Source of the DNA: a virus
Reading direction: 5' to 3' (one strand)
Length of the DNA stretch: 39,731 bases
IMG/VR virus record: IMGVR_UViG_3300006026_000036
Location: 1-39,731 of that record
Below are positions 10,901-18,969 of the stretch, piece after piece. Numbering within the stretch: position 1 is the first letter of the stretch; each line of letters begins with the position of its first letter. Under the pieces are notes generated by a model that was given only the letters and a program-made list of their open reading frames with translations, had not been told where the DNA came from and made no database searches. The position numbers and the translations under genes were made by a program.

Positions 10901-13900
10901 CTTTATTCCAGAAAACAGATCTATCCCTTAACTAGTGCTGTGGCCCCTGTGTGGGGTATGGAGATTCCAGAGATTGCAGCGTCATCAGATCCAAACCTTT
11001 TGCAGCCGAAATCAATGTTCCGTGGTGAAGCCCTCTGGGAAGCTGCTGCACAAGCCGGTGCTTACGAAGGAACGTCAAGCACATTCGTTTCTTCCGCAGC
11101 CAACCCGTTCTACGACGACTACGAGGCTTACTTTGCCGACATCAGAAGCAAGGGCAAGGACTACTCCATCATTCCAGAGTTCAGGATCTCCGAGCACATT
11201 GACTTCTACGATGCAAACTCCGACGACTTCCTCAAAGAAAACCAGAAACTATTCTCCATTTTCGGAACACCAACCGCTTCAACAGTTCCGCAGAACAGTT
11301 CAGAGGCTGACTTCTTCAAGGTCTTTACAAACTCAGACTTTATGAAGCATTTTGAACTCATAAAGAACGACCACGAAAGAATCGCAGATCCACACGCCAT
11401 CACCTTGAAGTGCAAGGCAATCAAGAAGTTTGTTCCTTACGACGGCTTCTACCCTGCTGAAAGAACAACGGAGATGGTAGAACAGTTTATTCAAGATTAT
11501 TCTGGTTCTGTAAATAAGATCAGCGGCGAAAACTTAGGAGAGGATGCTTCATTGAGAACGGTCTTAAAGCCGCTCTTTGCACCGGGCATTCTTTACAACA
11601 CTATCAAGTCAGGAATCGCTGTTGATTATCCAATTTTGCAACAAGGGTTAACCCAACAGATCGGCACTAATACTCCAAAAAGAGGAGTGACTTATGATGC
11701 AACTTCATTCACTGCACAGGTTAATGAATTTATCACATCTGCCTCTTTCGCCATTATGTCAAGCACAAAACCAGAAAGTAGAAATGCCGTTTCTAGAGTA
11801 GTCGACCACTCAAGAGGCTGGGATAAGAGAATCCCATTCGAAGCAATAATTGATCCAGACAACTACCTTGCAAGCGTAAGAGTTGCTGATGACGAACCAA
11901 GCAACTGGGCAAGAATAAGAAGTGTCGTGTCATTTGACGGAACTGGCGGTTCAAAATACAAAAAGATGATTAACAACTTCTTTGCTGAGAGTGTAAATTT
12001 CTTCTTACCAAACGGACAACTTACAACATTAGAGTCTCTACCGCAAAGAGAGTTCAAAACAGTGACTCCTGGAGTGCCATACGGAATGAGAATCAAGATG
12101 TGGCGCTCTATGGACCAGCCACGCCTATTCAGTGGTTCTTGGGGTGATTTTGAGGTTCCACAGAACACTCCAGAGTCTGGTTCTACCGAGTCAAGAGCAG
12201 CAAGAGAAACCTTCACGATGTATAGTCGACCAGGCGCATTTGGTGTTCCGTTGGCGCTCTATGCGAGCGGTAACCACAACTTATGGCCTGGTGCAGACAC
12301 GGTTCCAGGCACAAAATATGACTTCTCACCAGCAAATGGAATTTATGGATCACACACACCGCCTTATTATGACGGTGAATGTTGGTTTGACATTATTTTC
12401 TGGCCCCGGGGCGTAGAAACAGCACTAGAGCCCTCTCCACCACAAGTCTTCCAGTTTAAGGCAGATGAAACTGGTGAACAATACAGACCAACTCTAGATG
12501 AGATATTCGCTTCTCCACACGAATCAATTTTTTATGTCAGCGGAACTCAAAACAACAATGTCCCACTCGCCGGCTCTTTTACAAGAAAATGGCGATATGA
12601 TCAGGAAGCTCTTAAAAACATCGCTGGCTCTTCTTACCACGTCAAGTCTTTCACAGGCGGCGCCGCGACGGTTCCATACGTTGGGCCAGCCTCTGGCCCG
12701 TTTATGAACGAGTGGGCAATGCAGCTTGATTCTTGCCTCAACATTTTCCGTAAGAATGCACGAGGAAACAAGTGGTCTATTCAGACAAAATTTGAGACAC
12801 CAATGCTCAACTTTAATCACGTCAGTACGGGAAGTAACACGTTGACCGTAACCGATGATGCCGATGCGAATTCTTGTATCCCAAGAGGTATGTGGCACCA
12901 GTTTGGTCGCCTACCACTTGACGGCGAGGGTGTTTATCTACAAATTACTGACATTCCGACGCAATGGCTTGAAACTCACCCAAGCGCTACGCTAGTTCCC
13001 GATCTGGCTGGAACTATTTCTTCACTAAATAAGAGCCCTTATGTGAACAATGAGTCTGATGTCGCAACATATTTCAACGGCTATACTCTTCCGATCGGAA
13101 CAGTTTCAGATGATGGTTCGTCTACTAGTTACATTAGACCAGAAGTCCAATCTCTTGTAGACATCTGCGGCTTTAGCACCGATCCGGTTAGAATTGGTGA
13201 GATTCGCGATCGCAAGTTCCTGAGAGAAGCTGTTGTAGCCGTTCCATTCAAGATCGTTGACGGAGAAAGAAAATTCTACAGAACATTTGATCCGAGACGA
13301 CCAGAATCACGCATTTCCGGCAAGAGTTACAGAAACCTTGTTGATGCGATGCAAAGATATGTTTTCCCACCGACATTCGACTTCGTAAACAACCCAGAAG
13401 TCACACCGGTCTCAATGTATGTCTTTGAGTTCAAACACGAACTTACAAAGGACGATCTTTCCAAGATCTGGCAGAACGTCACGCCAAACATTGGCACAGA
13501 AGCACAGGCTTCTTTCGCAACAATAAGCCACGAACTTCTCGCAAACGAACTGCTTGGAGATATTGAAGAGGCCAATGCAGCAACCGCTGCAAACATTCCT
13601 TACGACGATATGGATAACCAGATCCAGTGGATGGTTTTCAAGGTCAAGCAAAGAGCCCGCAGCGACTATTTTGAGGATGTTGAGAACAAGGGCCGCTCAA
13701 TGCCGTTCTACACCTACAACTGGCCTTACGACTTCTGCTCCCTTGTTGAACTTGCACAACTTGAAGTTTCCATGGACTTCAAGAAAATCCCAGACACAAG
13801 AAAGGTTCGCGCCAAGCGCGTCGATCTACCTGACGAGTTGGCTCTCCTTGACAGAGGCGCAGGAGCAGGCCGCGAAGGTACATTTGTTGGAGATGTAAGT

Positions 13901-14194
13901 GTATTCGCAGAAACAAGTCTTCGTCCAGACCTTGAAGGTACTGGTCGTTCTACCGCAACCTTCAACCAGGGCGGCGATGTTGTTGAACGAGGAGGCCCAA
14001 CAATTCTCGGACCAGGAGGCGTTGTGGACGCTGAAACTGCTGCCTCACAAACCGCCGGCGGGATTATGGATACTCTAGAAGGTGGCCGTTCTGGAATAGC
14101 AGGAGTTAGAAACGACACAGTTGGAGGACCACAAGGTCAAGCACCCGGCACAAACAACCTTGGTGGCATAGGCGACCAGGACATAGACGGATAA
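4907..14194 (+). CDS. Giant virion protein (3095 residues) with two LamG-like domains
   Basis: A single uninterrupted frame of 9.3 kb. A LamG/concanavalin-like domain spans about residues 200-375: VEFWLNK, DGAWHHYAVTV, then GSIDEFRYW, the typical last strand. A phage-type helical segment follows at about 570-625 (LTYIYKSKGTEKAFRNLIRCYG). A second LamG-like fold spans about 740-885, ending SIRHWASYL. The remaining 2000 residues are beta-rich with no family I recognise. The C-terminal 110 residues are Gly-rich and probably flexible. It sits where T4 keeps wedge genes gp7-gp10 but is three times the length of T4 gp7. A giant baseplate wedge arm or fixed adhesin is the best guess. No intein splice motifs are visible. 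Codon style changes along the gene (see findings). Confidence 0.85.
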   Translation: MSIRKLFDSNKPQTVLVSTNLEEEVVKNAPELESADNVREQIKRINRYIPAVDFSDPANFVTYGSAQSYYEDAVSRIYREFPYDGSEEEITRFHNESNYLDLYIFDNRYPRTTGYAIFSSNGWGTAGSAVSGWGSSSAPEYISFVGGPHTASGGMPAGTLHYTFTGSNYYDTDIYGTDGTLALDRVGSRESNLNYDLSKGVSVEFWLNKDTWLTASTEKEVIFDLWNGSVSSSAGYGRFLLYVTGATDGADPLYLHLGSGSNTADISLLSSAYTTASIADGAWHHYAVTVQSGSTGLTTKAYVDGTLNKTTTSAIDFGAVTGSLKAFIGALQTAPSGAAFAGTTMTGYGKLSGSIDEFRYWKSKRDEKDIQNNWWTQVRGGTNEEIANAELGVYYKFNEGITSVTATDSVVLDYSGRITNGTWVGYPGSSARSTGSAIDSSTAVVADTVEYKDPIIYSTHPDVSALYDELSSSGSVHDYENQASIKDSIPSWIIDQDETQGSNEVTRLTQIVGSYFDTLNLQIKALPHLTDNTYLTSSAKPTPFARNLLSSKGLEVPEIFVDADILERFANRRSDRAYELDLNEVKNLIYQNIYNNLTYIYKSKGTEKAFRNLIRCYGIGDEVVQFNAYGNNAEFKFEDTDYSTITRKNFVDFNHPDRFGGIVYQSSSATNSETTGITHVTGTARYLPNTAEVEVFFPRKYEFSNPQYFHTPFLSSSIFGHHNSQGETNFDWLTTAADDKNFQLYFVRTYLNSRDGYFQLRNRTGTLNLTSSVYSNVYDNQKWNFAVRIKHEKYPYSNGLTGSASDTHILEWYGVNTEFGVVKNEFEVTASGLGNEYLTNDRRYYIGADRTNYSGSVVTNSDVKVTSIRHWASYLENEVIVEHAKDPANVGTKFPSRNIAFNADSTTAGVDNQTIPNIESLAMHWDFAQVTGTDAGGAFTVEDASSGSVSLFSRYSNDGNLSRIINSQYAGVAYFPAALSSTSVIDKEFLPTNRQRLPEVINSADAVNVLSRDDELYPRDAAPSQMFFAFEKSMYGIVSQEMVNYFGTIVEFNNLIGDVVNKYRGDYKGLRLLRQLFFEKIQNNPDLDKFIEYYKWIDNSLGIFLQQLVPASADVSDEIRTVVEDHILSRSKYDHKYPQLDYKGNERFGGDEAKLEARVKGIEELTYNWEFGHAPLNNLQSTSGRWWKERAKRTNTAFGTATAIDTARQDLNDIILSFNSASAEEFNQSTGIGNTYFGSTYALRNFAQTTRTTVHLDKKIGGGYNYPPGHRPDALFSITKRGTAGADLLTVSKGNFQDLDIAETGEPIVTIKRRFDDPLGTDNQNQNGYSTGKNSLPAVLYSSSAGTTGYRSETTGIEFAGFHNDSYGPEYDVPMQGPFSDAHVGGYRHRHEDLTGDPTLTSSTTRAEAWYRNGANYSSADYNFTRPSASPQYRRGEGVKRPLNIENIQHRTGSNTIRMGNFDKRYEVVMTNSRRTNNSQFVKNEGFSTASVTSDVLGYVEALVDYAKPVRARTEHVIVNRFSAPGGPETAGDAQGGAGLDYVSSELSPYNNLNYRNLTIRQPLRTLLTERSEQFGLRSGSAVSALDYTNVTASFHKINRNGIKQLESSSAGGIVTSSVFDNYYVQHMIPQSDFQYTWITASYVSTVGDIYGYLPYDGLASSSTGLISAINFVSGSEITIAGSFVDFVNTNTIIVDPINTSDFTTGYSLPTDVDEYVPGTSLGAQRSKVLNGLVAHRGGVYGYNTWKQQRVGEGRLPRYFRENNIYTHTPKVGEPITVTTPGGTTTVPVRNRATLAVTQSSVDVAFRPLSYKLVVKTGENDRGEDINSIAVVKASFGNNLAFFEDSDFNEAIGAQIDFRDTPYRTLLNLYGRKNNQNSSLPIKRLSELRYSEVVYPSRANIYRDIIRGRTSFENNFWRDARADRVTKGEAKKPTNVAQVTVSQSAWALDAHINFVSIADTVFSGGLARNNEDGYKPGELQNLYVHFHAGTSSNAQPGLLYSRKQIYPLTSAVAPVWGMEIPEIAASSDPNLLQPKSMFRGEALWEAAAQAGAYEGTSSTFVSSAANPFYDDYEAYFADIRSKGKDYSIIPEFRISEHIDFYDANSDDFLKENQKLFSIFGTPTASTVPQNSSEADFFKVFTNSDFMKHFELIKNDHERIADPHAITLKCKAIKKFVPYDGFYPAERTTEMVEQFIQDYSGSVNKISGENLGEDASLRTVLKPLFAPGILYNTIKSGIAVDYPILQQGLTQQIGTNTPKRGVTYDATSFTAQVNEFITSASFAIMSSTKPESRNAVSRVVDHSRGWDKRIPFEAIIDPDNYLASVRVADDEPSNWARIRSVVSFDGTGGSKYKKMINNFFAESVNFFLPNGQLTTLESLPQREFKTVTPGVPYGMRIKMWRSMDQPRLFSGSWGDFEVPQNTPESGSTESRAARETFTMYSRPGAFGVPLALYASGNHNLWPGADTVPGTKYDFSPANGIYGSHTPPYYDGECWFDIIFWPRGVETALEPSPPQVFQFKADETGEQYRPTLDEIFASPHESIFYVSGTQNNNVPLAGSFTRKWRYDQEALKNIAGSSYHVKSFTGGAATVPYVGPASGPFMNEWAMQLDSCLNIFRKNARGNKWSIQTKFETPMLNFNHVSTGSNTLTVTDDADANSCIPRGMWHQFGRLPLDGEGVYLQITDIPTQWLETHPSATLVPDLAGTISSLNKSPYVNNESDVATYFNGYTLPIGTVSDDGSSTSYIRPEVQSLVDICGFSTDPVRIGEIRDRKFLREAVVAVPFKIVDGERKFYRTFDPRRPESRISGKSYRNLVDAMQRYVFPPTFDFVNNPEVTPVSMYVFEFKHELTKDDLSKIWQNVTPNIGTEAQASFATISHELLANELLGDIEEANAATAANIPYDDMDNQIQWMVFKVKQRARSDYFEDVENKGRSMPFYTYNWPYDFCSLVELAQLEVSMDFKKIPDTRKVRAKRVDLPDELALLDRGAGAGREGTFVGDVSVFAETSLRPDLEGTGRSTATFNQGGDVVERGGPTILGPGGVVDAETAASQTAGGIMDTLEGGRSGIAGVRNDTVGGPQGQAPGTNNLGGIGDQDIDG

Positions 14195-14205
14195 AGGACT
14201 AAAAA

Positions 14206-15243
14206 ATGAAGTTTTTTGACTCAAAAGAAGAAGTTTTAGATGTCCAAATAACCAAGTATGGTCGTCATATGCTCTCACAGGGCAGGTGGAAGCCGACCTA
14301 CTATGCGTTTTTTGACGAAGGCGTTATGTATGACGCAAACTATGCCGGCATTACAACCGAAAATAAGAACTCCGCAGAGTCAAGAATCCAAGAGGACACT
14401 CCTTACCTAACCACGCAAACCAACTTTACGGGCCGTGAAGAATATTTGTTTGATGGTGTGGGCGATATCCAAGACAGGATGAGACTCGGTGTTTATGAAA
14501 AACTAAATGTTATGCCACAAAGCCTCGGCACAACAACGCTCGAATCAACAAAGACACCCGCCTACAAGATCCGCTTCCTTGAAGGCAGGATCCAGAACCT
14601 TGAAAACTCCCTAACCGGCAATGTTCGCACGGCAAATACAGGTTCATCCACAATAACCAACTATTCCCAGCAACTTCTCAACATCCCACAGATCGATCTT
14701 GACGTTGAGTTCAAGATCTCCACAGAGGAAGTCGGCTCAACTCCAAAGTTTGAGTTCGATCCAGCACTGACACAGGGCAGGACTTACCCAGACAACTACC
14801 AAGTTTTCGTTGGACCGGATCAACTTCTTTTCATCATCGAAGAAGAGAACGCCTCTTTTGACCACGAGAACTTTGAGATCGAGATCTTCGAAATAAAAGA
14901 CGAAACTGGCAACCTCGGCGAGCCAGTCCTCGAACAACTTTCTTTCATCAAGCCAGTTCAGACAGTTGTTGACAACAAACTTATTGACGAAAGAAGAGCA
15001 CAAATAATGGCAGGTCGTCCAAATGGTCAACTTCCAGAACTGGATCCTACTTACGTTGAATATTTCTTTGATGTCAATGTCGATTCCGAGATCGATCAAA
15101 ACATCATTTGTCGCTCTCTCAAGAAGGTCAAGTCCAAAGACCTATTCAACGACATTGAGGTTAACTGCCCAGACCTTAGAACAGTTATTAACACGAACAT
15201 TTACGGCACCGATGCTCTATCCGATAACTGTCCAGATTATTAG
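14206..15243 (+). CDS. Virion structural protein with 'LDVQITKYGR' N-terminal module
   Basis: This 345-residue acidic protein starts MKFFDSKEEVLDVQITKYGR, then HMLSQGRWKPTYYAFFDEGV. A similar N-terminal block opens the 312-residue protein at 21344, so both probably dock to the same partner. The rest is mixed alpha/beta with no catalytic motif. The C-terminus contains several cysteines (IICRSL, EVNCPDL, DNCPDY). AAAGGA at 14193-14198 is a plausible ribosome site. It follows the giant protein by 11 nt, so it is probably co-expressed with it. A virion role is inferred from context; the specific function is unknown. Confidence 0.8.
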   Translation: MKFFDSKEEVLDVQITKYGRHMLSQGRWKPTYYAFFDEGVMYDANYAGITTENKNSAESRIQEDTPYLTTQTNFTGREEYLFDGVGDIQDRMRLGVYEKLNVMPQSLGTTTLESTKTPAYKIRFLEGRIQNLENSLTGNVRTANTGSSTITNYSQQLLNIPQIDLDVEFKISTEEVGSTPKFEFDPALTQGRTYPDNYQVFVGPDQLLFIIEEENASFDHENFEIEIFEIKDETGNLGEPVLEQLSFIKPVQTVVDNKLIDERRAQIMAGRPNGQLPELDPTYVEYFFDVNVDSEIDQNIICRSLKKVKSKDLFNDIEVNCPDLRTVINTNIYGTDALSDNCPDY

Positions 15244-15250
15244 AAAGAAA

Positions 15251-15260
15251 CTATTTACAC
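15251..15260 (+). promoter_or_regulatory. ACTATTTAY promoter-like element
   Basis: AAACTATTTACAC lies in the 33 nt gap before the 1230-residue protein, 26 nt from its ATG. It nearly matches the elements at 1581, 21311, 28145 and 31951 in sequence and position. Confidence 0.45.
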
Positions 15261-15276
15261 CATAGGACACTAATCG

Positions 15277-18200
15277 ATGGCAACAAGAGTAGATTTTTCA
15301 AGCGTATTTGACACTGTTCTCCCAAATGTTTACATTAGGAACGTGTCGCTTGCACACGCAAGTTTGGCCGATCCAAGGCGAGGTGTCGAATACGACGACG
15401 ATCAAAACTACGTCTTCGAAAAGAACGAGTTTGGTAAAAGGTTTTTTCCAAACTTGCCTCCACAAGATGTCCAACTCATAGCAGAGGGCAAGTTTTTAGA
15501 AGTCAAGGCACAGATCGTCATCAAGGACTACTACCGAGACAACCAGAAGAGCCTATGGTTTGAAAATGACGAGGTTCTAAACCTTCTAAAACTCCGCGTC
15601 CTCCTAAGCACCAAGGCACAACTAACAGACGATCTTCGAAATAGAGGTCTTACAGAGAAAAACATTGAAGACTCAAAGGCAGAAGGCGGCCTAAAAGAGC
15701 AGATCATCTCACTCAAAAAAGTCCATAAAACAAGCCTTATGGACTTTCAGAAGCAAGAAATAGACGGGAGAACGGTTTACACTCTTACTTACGATGTTTC
15801 TTTTAAGGTTTACCGTCCAAACCCAAGACATGTTGCTATGTTCGCAGGAACCTTTATGGATCTGAACGAATATGCCAGAACAAGAGAATCACTAGCACAG
15901 TCAAGGAGACGTTTCCTTTATGGCAACTTCGCTGGTCAACTGCTCGTAAATAAAGGCGAACGTCCACTAAACTCAAATGTTTTCATCCAACCTGACGGAA
16001 AAGCCTGGGCTGGACCGGTTCACTTCCAACAAGAAACAAACTCTTTTATGGCCGGTGCTTTCCACAGCAGTCAGCCACATCCCCGCCTCGAAAGAAAGGT
16101 TATTGGGAACACAACAACGCTTGACTACCGCCTCCTAGACGGAGCAGAGGAAGCAACAACCCTCCTCCGACCCTACACACCACGCAGTCGTCGAAGAAGA
16201 AAGGCTATGTCGAGGCAAGAAGACTTCAAAAAGATTATGAAGTCCGCTTACATTTCAGAGCCAGAATACTCAACAAACCGTTTGGGCGAAGTCTTTATGA
16301 CTTTCCACATAAACTTTGACAAGATCATAAAAGAAAAGACACAGTTTGGCGCCATTGCAGTCAAAGCAGATCCAGATGCTCTAAATGATATTCGAGGTCT
16401 AACTGAAATAAAAACAGTCAAGGTTTACAGAAACAGGGTAAAGAAAGGTTTCATACCAGGAACGTCAAACCTTGTGGATTTTGAAGACAGAACAGAGCTT
16501 ATTGCCGAAGCCACAGGCGCACAACTAGACGACGGTTTGAGTGTTCCGCTTGAAAAAACAGTCAACTCTTACGACGAAGAAGCAAGAAAGATCACAGTCG
16601 GCCAAATAAGAGAAATAGACTTGCAGTATCGAGGCGCAGTCGGCATTAGAACCTTTGGCGTTTCGGATCTCGAAATGGACAGAAAGACAGACGGCCTCTA
16701 TTCTTATTCAGTTGAGTTTGAGATGGTCGATGGAACAAAGGTCTTTGCGGTGCAAGAGTTGGACAAACTCATCCAGGCCAAGAACCTAATGATCGAATAC
16801 CGCGATATGGCCTCCAAACCAGACAACACCGACGAAGAGACTGGTCTATTCACAGACGCTTTCCGCACCAGGGTCAACGAACTTTATGATGAACTCGCCC
16901 CAAGGGAAGCAACTGGCAGAAACAGAAGGGAACGACGCCAGGCAATCCGCCAGAGTTTCGTCAACCTTCCTTGGAATAATGCTGTCGCGGCCTACATTGA
17001 TGTTCTAGGCAACGCAACGGCTTTCAGCAACAGGAACATCGCCGGCCTCTCAACTCTTCTCTATTCGCTTGTCAGGCCCGACACGGGAAGTGTCGAAGGC
17101 ATCAACACAGTGATCGGTCTAATGGAAGCACTCGAAGCAAAAATGTCGAGCGCTCTTGGAAGAAAGGCTGTCCTTGTCAATGAGGTTGATTACGGCGACA
17201 GAACCAGGGCTTACAAAGGAAAACTGCCACAGAGAGATCTATTCATAGAAAAAAGGTTCCAAAAGATTTTCAACAGCAATGTTCAAAAAGATGTTGGTTT
17301 TGACTTCCTTGGAGACCTTGGATCCCGAGAGAACGCGGGACACCTCGAAATAACTGTCCAAGATATAAGAGGTCGTTTCGCAGACGAGAACAGAAAGTAT
17401 TTCATCACCTCAGGTCTTGGTGGTGACTCACTCTTGCCAGAGGGACTAACCAAGGGTTTAGATCTGGAACCAAACTTCTTCTCTTTCCTAACACCAGCAA
17501 GAGCAAGGATGGGCAAGGGCGTCTCTCTTTCCACTCTACAAAAAGGAAACTCCATTTTAGACAAGGGCCAGTTTGACGTTATTTCTACAACTCGTCTCGC
17601 GATGAACCCACGAGCAGCAGCACCGAACAAAAAACTTAACACACCAGCAGATCCGAGCAGCAACATAGGGGAACTCATGCCGCCTGTGAACTTCTCGGTT
17701 GGTTTCAACCCCACGCTTTCAAACTTGTCAGAGGAAGACTACACTATTTCCACAGCGATGTCTCCCATTATGGCTGCTGCCGGCATCTCTATTACGACAC
17801 CTACTTTGGCAAATGCAGAGAGGCTTTCTTTCACTGCTCTAGACGGCCAGACAGAAGAAAAAGAAGATGGTGTTGATCCCAAGGAGATTCTAGGCGACAA
17901 CACGAACTTCTCCATTGACCCCTTGCCCAAGAAGGATGTGGACGAAGAGGAAAATCTAACACCAGAACCAAAGCAGCAGTTCAACGAACTTGAAAAGATC
18001 TTTGTTGGTGCGATGGTCGATTCGGAAGACAGCCTTTTTGATGGCAAGAAGCGGGCAACTATTGAAAAAATCTCAAACCCAAGAAGGATCTTCTCCAAGG
18101 ATTTAGAAGTGGATGATGATTCTACTGCAAAGCAGGCAAGATTCTACAACGGACTTCCAAACCAAATCAAGTCACTTTTCCTAACACAGACACCATTGGC

Positions 18201-18969
18201 GAGAGTTAACTGGGTAGAAAGATACAGACAAACGGGTGAAGATATTCTAACAAGCCCCTCTTTGGCCAACTTCCTCTATTACAACTACAAGCACATAAAC
18301 CGCATAGAAGTTCTTGTAGGTTTTGAAAAGGACGATCGAGGCGAACTACAAATCTCCAGACCAAAATATGAAAGACTAACAAGAAGACTTCTACAAGCAT
18401 CACGGACTTTTGCAAGACCTTTATTGTGTCGTATGACACCATATTCTAATGCGAGGCTTGGGATGAGAAAGAGCAAGAAGTTGAGTATGACGGAGTATGA
18501 TGAAAACTTTGTCATCATCCCAGACACCTCGCCGACTACAAACGTCGATGAAATCGCAGCAGAGACAGAGGCAGAAATAGAAGACTTTATTACGGAACTT
18601 CTTCCAGAAGATCCGACAACAACAGAACAGGGCGACGAACTATTTAGAAGTGTCCTTGTCGATCGTTTGACTGAATATTCAGAACTAAACTCAACAGGCA
18701 AGCGCTCCCTGAAGGTCGAGGTCGATAGAAGAATAATGATGGACGAGATCCCACCAGAGTTCCAAACAAACCTAGTTGTCTACCAGCCAAGAAACGTCAC
18801 AAGAATCGGAACAAGTTTTGGTGATGATGGACAACCAAGAAGAACAGTCGTGGAAAGCAACGCAAGAGCGGCCTTGCAGCGCAGAGCAACAGGCACACCA
18901 GCAAGAACACAGACAGCACGAACCACGAGAACACCAAGTACAGGCGGAACTAGCGGAGGCGGTTACTGA
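15277..18969 (+). CDS. Large virion structural protein (1230 residues)
   Basis: I do not recognise a named family. The N-terminus (FSSVFDTVLPNVYIRN, about residues 7-22) is followed by a long charged alpha/beta region. An Arg-rich linker lies near residues 303-312 (YTPRSRRRRK). An acidic stretch lies near 865-910, and a Thr/Arg/Gly-rich tail ends the protein (TPSTGGTSGGGY). No signal peptide or membrane segment is visible. Its place among tail and baseplate genes and its tight TGATG overlap with the next gene suggest the two products work together. One segment near nt 18420-18510 uses AT-richer codons than its surroundings. The start ATG has AGGACA upstream, a weak ribosome site. Confidence 0.8.
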   Translation: MATRVDFSSVFDTVLPNVYIRNVSLAHASLADPRRGVEYDDDQNYVFEKNEFGKRFFPNLPPQDVQLIAEGKFLEVKAQIVIKDYYRDNQKSLWFENDEVLNLLKLRVLLSTKAQLTDDLRNRGLTEKNIEDSKAEGGLKEQIISLKKVHKTSLMDFQKQEIDGRTVYTLTYDVSFKVYRPNPRHVAMFAGTFMDLNEYARTRESLAQSRRRFLYGNFAGQLLVNKGERPLNSNVFIQPDGKAWAGPVHFQQETNSFMAGAFHSSQPHPRLERKVIGNTTTLDYRLLDGAEEATTLLRPYTPRSRRRRKAMSRQEDFKKIMKSAYISEPEYSTNRLGEVFMTFHINFDKIIKEKTQFGAIAVKADPDALNDIRGLTEIKTVKVYRNRVKKGFIPGTSNLVDFEDRTELIAEATGAQLDDGLSVPLEKTVNSYDEEARKITVGQIREIDLQYRGAVGIRTFGVSDLEMDRKTDGLYSYSVEFEMVDGTKVFAVQELDKLIQAKNLMIEYRDMASKPDNTDEETGLFTDAFRTRVNELYDELAPREATGRNRRERRQAIRQSFVNLPWNNAVAAYIDVLGNATAFSNRNIAGLSTLLYSLVRPDTGSVEGINTVIGLMEALEAKMSSALGRKAVLVNEVDYGDRTRAYKGKLPQRDLFIEKRFQKIFNSNVQKDVGFDFLGDLGSRENAGHLEITVQDIRGRFADENRKYFITSGLGGDSLLPEGLTKGLDLEPNFFSFLTPARARMGKGVSLSTLQKGNSILDKGQFDVISTTRLAMNPRAAAPNKKLNTPADPSSNIGELMPPVNFSVGFNPTLSNLSEEDYTISTAMSPIMAAAGISITTPTLANAERLSFTALDGQTEEKEDGVDPKEILGDNTNFSIDPLPKKDVDEEENLTPEPKQQFNELEKIFVGAMVDSEDSLFDGKKRATIEKISNPRRIFSKDLEVDDDSTAKQARFYNGLPNQIKSLFLTQTPLARVNWVERYRQTGEDILTSPSLANFLYYNYKHINRIEVLVGFEKDDRGELQISRPKYERLTRRLLQASRTFARPLLCRMTPYSNARLGMRKSKKLSMTEYDENFVIIPDTSPTTNVDEIAAETEAEIEDFITELLPEDPTTTEQGDELFRSVLVDRLTEYSELNSTGKRSLKVEVDRRIMMDEIPPEFQTNLVVYQPRNVTRIGTSFGDDGQPRRTVVESNARAALQRRATGTPARTQTARTTRTPSTGGTSGGGY

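Noticed and set aside
13726-14118. A 130-codon Pro/Ser/Arg-rich minus-strand frame
   Set aside because: Antisense of the Gly-rich tail of the giant protein; no start signal and no recognisable family.
4907-14194. Intein or internal programmed frameshift in the giant gene
   Set aside because: The frame is continuous, and no Hint-type splice motifs (N-terminal Cys/Ser block or C-terminal HN plus Cys/Ser/Thr) are visible. Codon shifts alone are not evidence of an intein.
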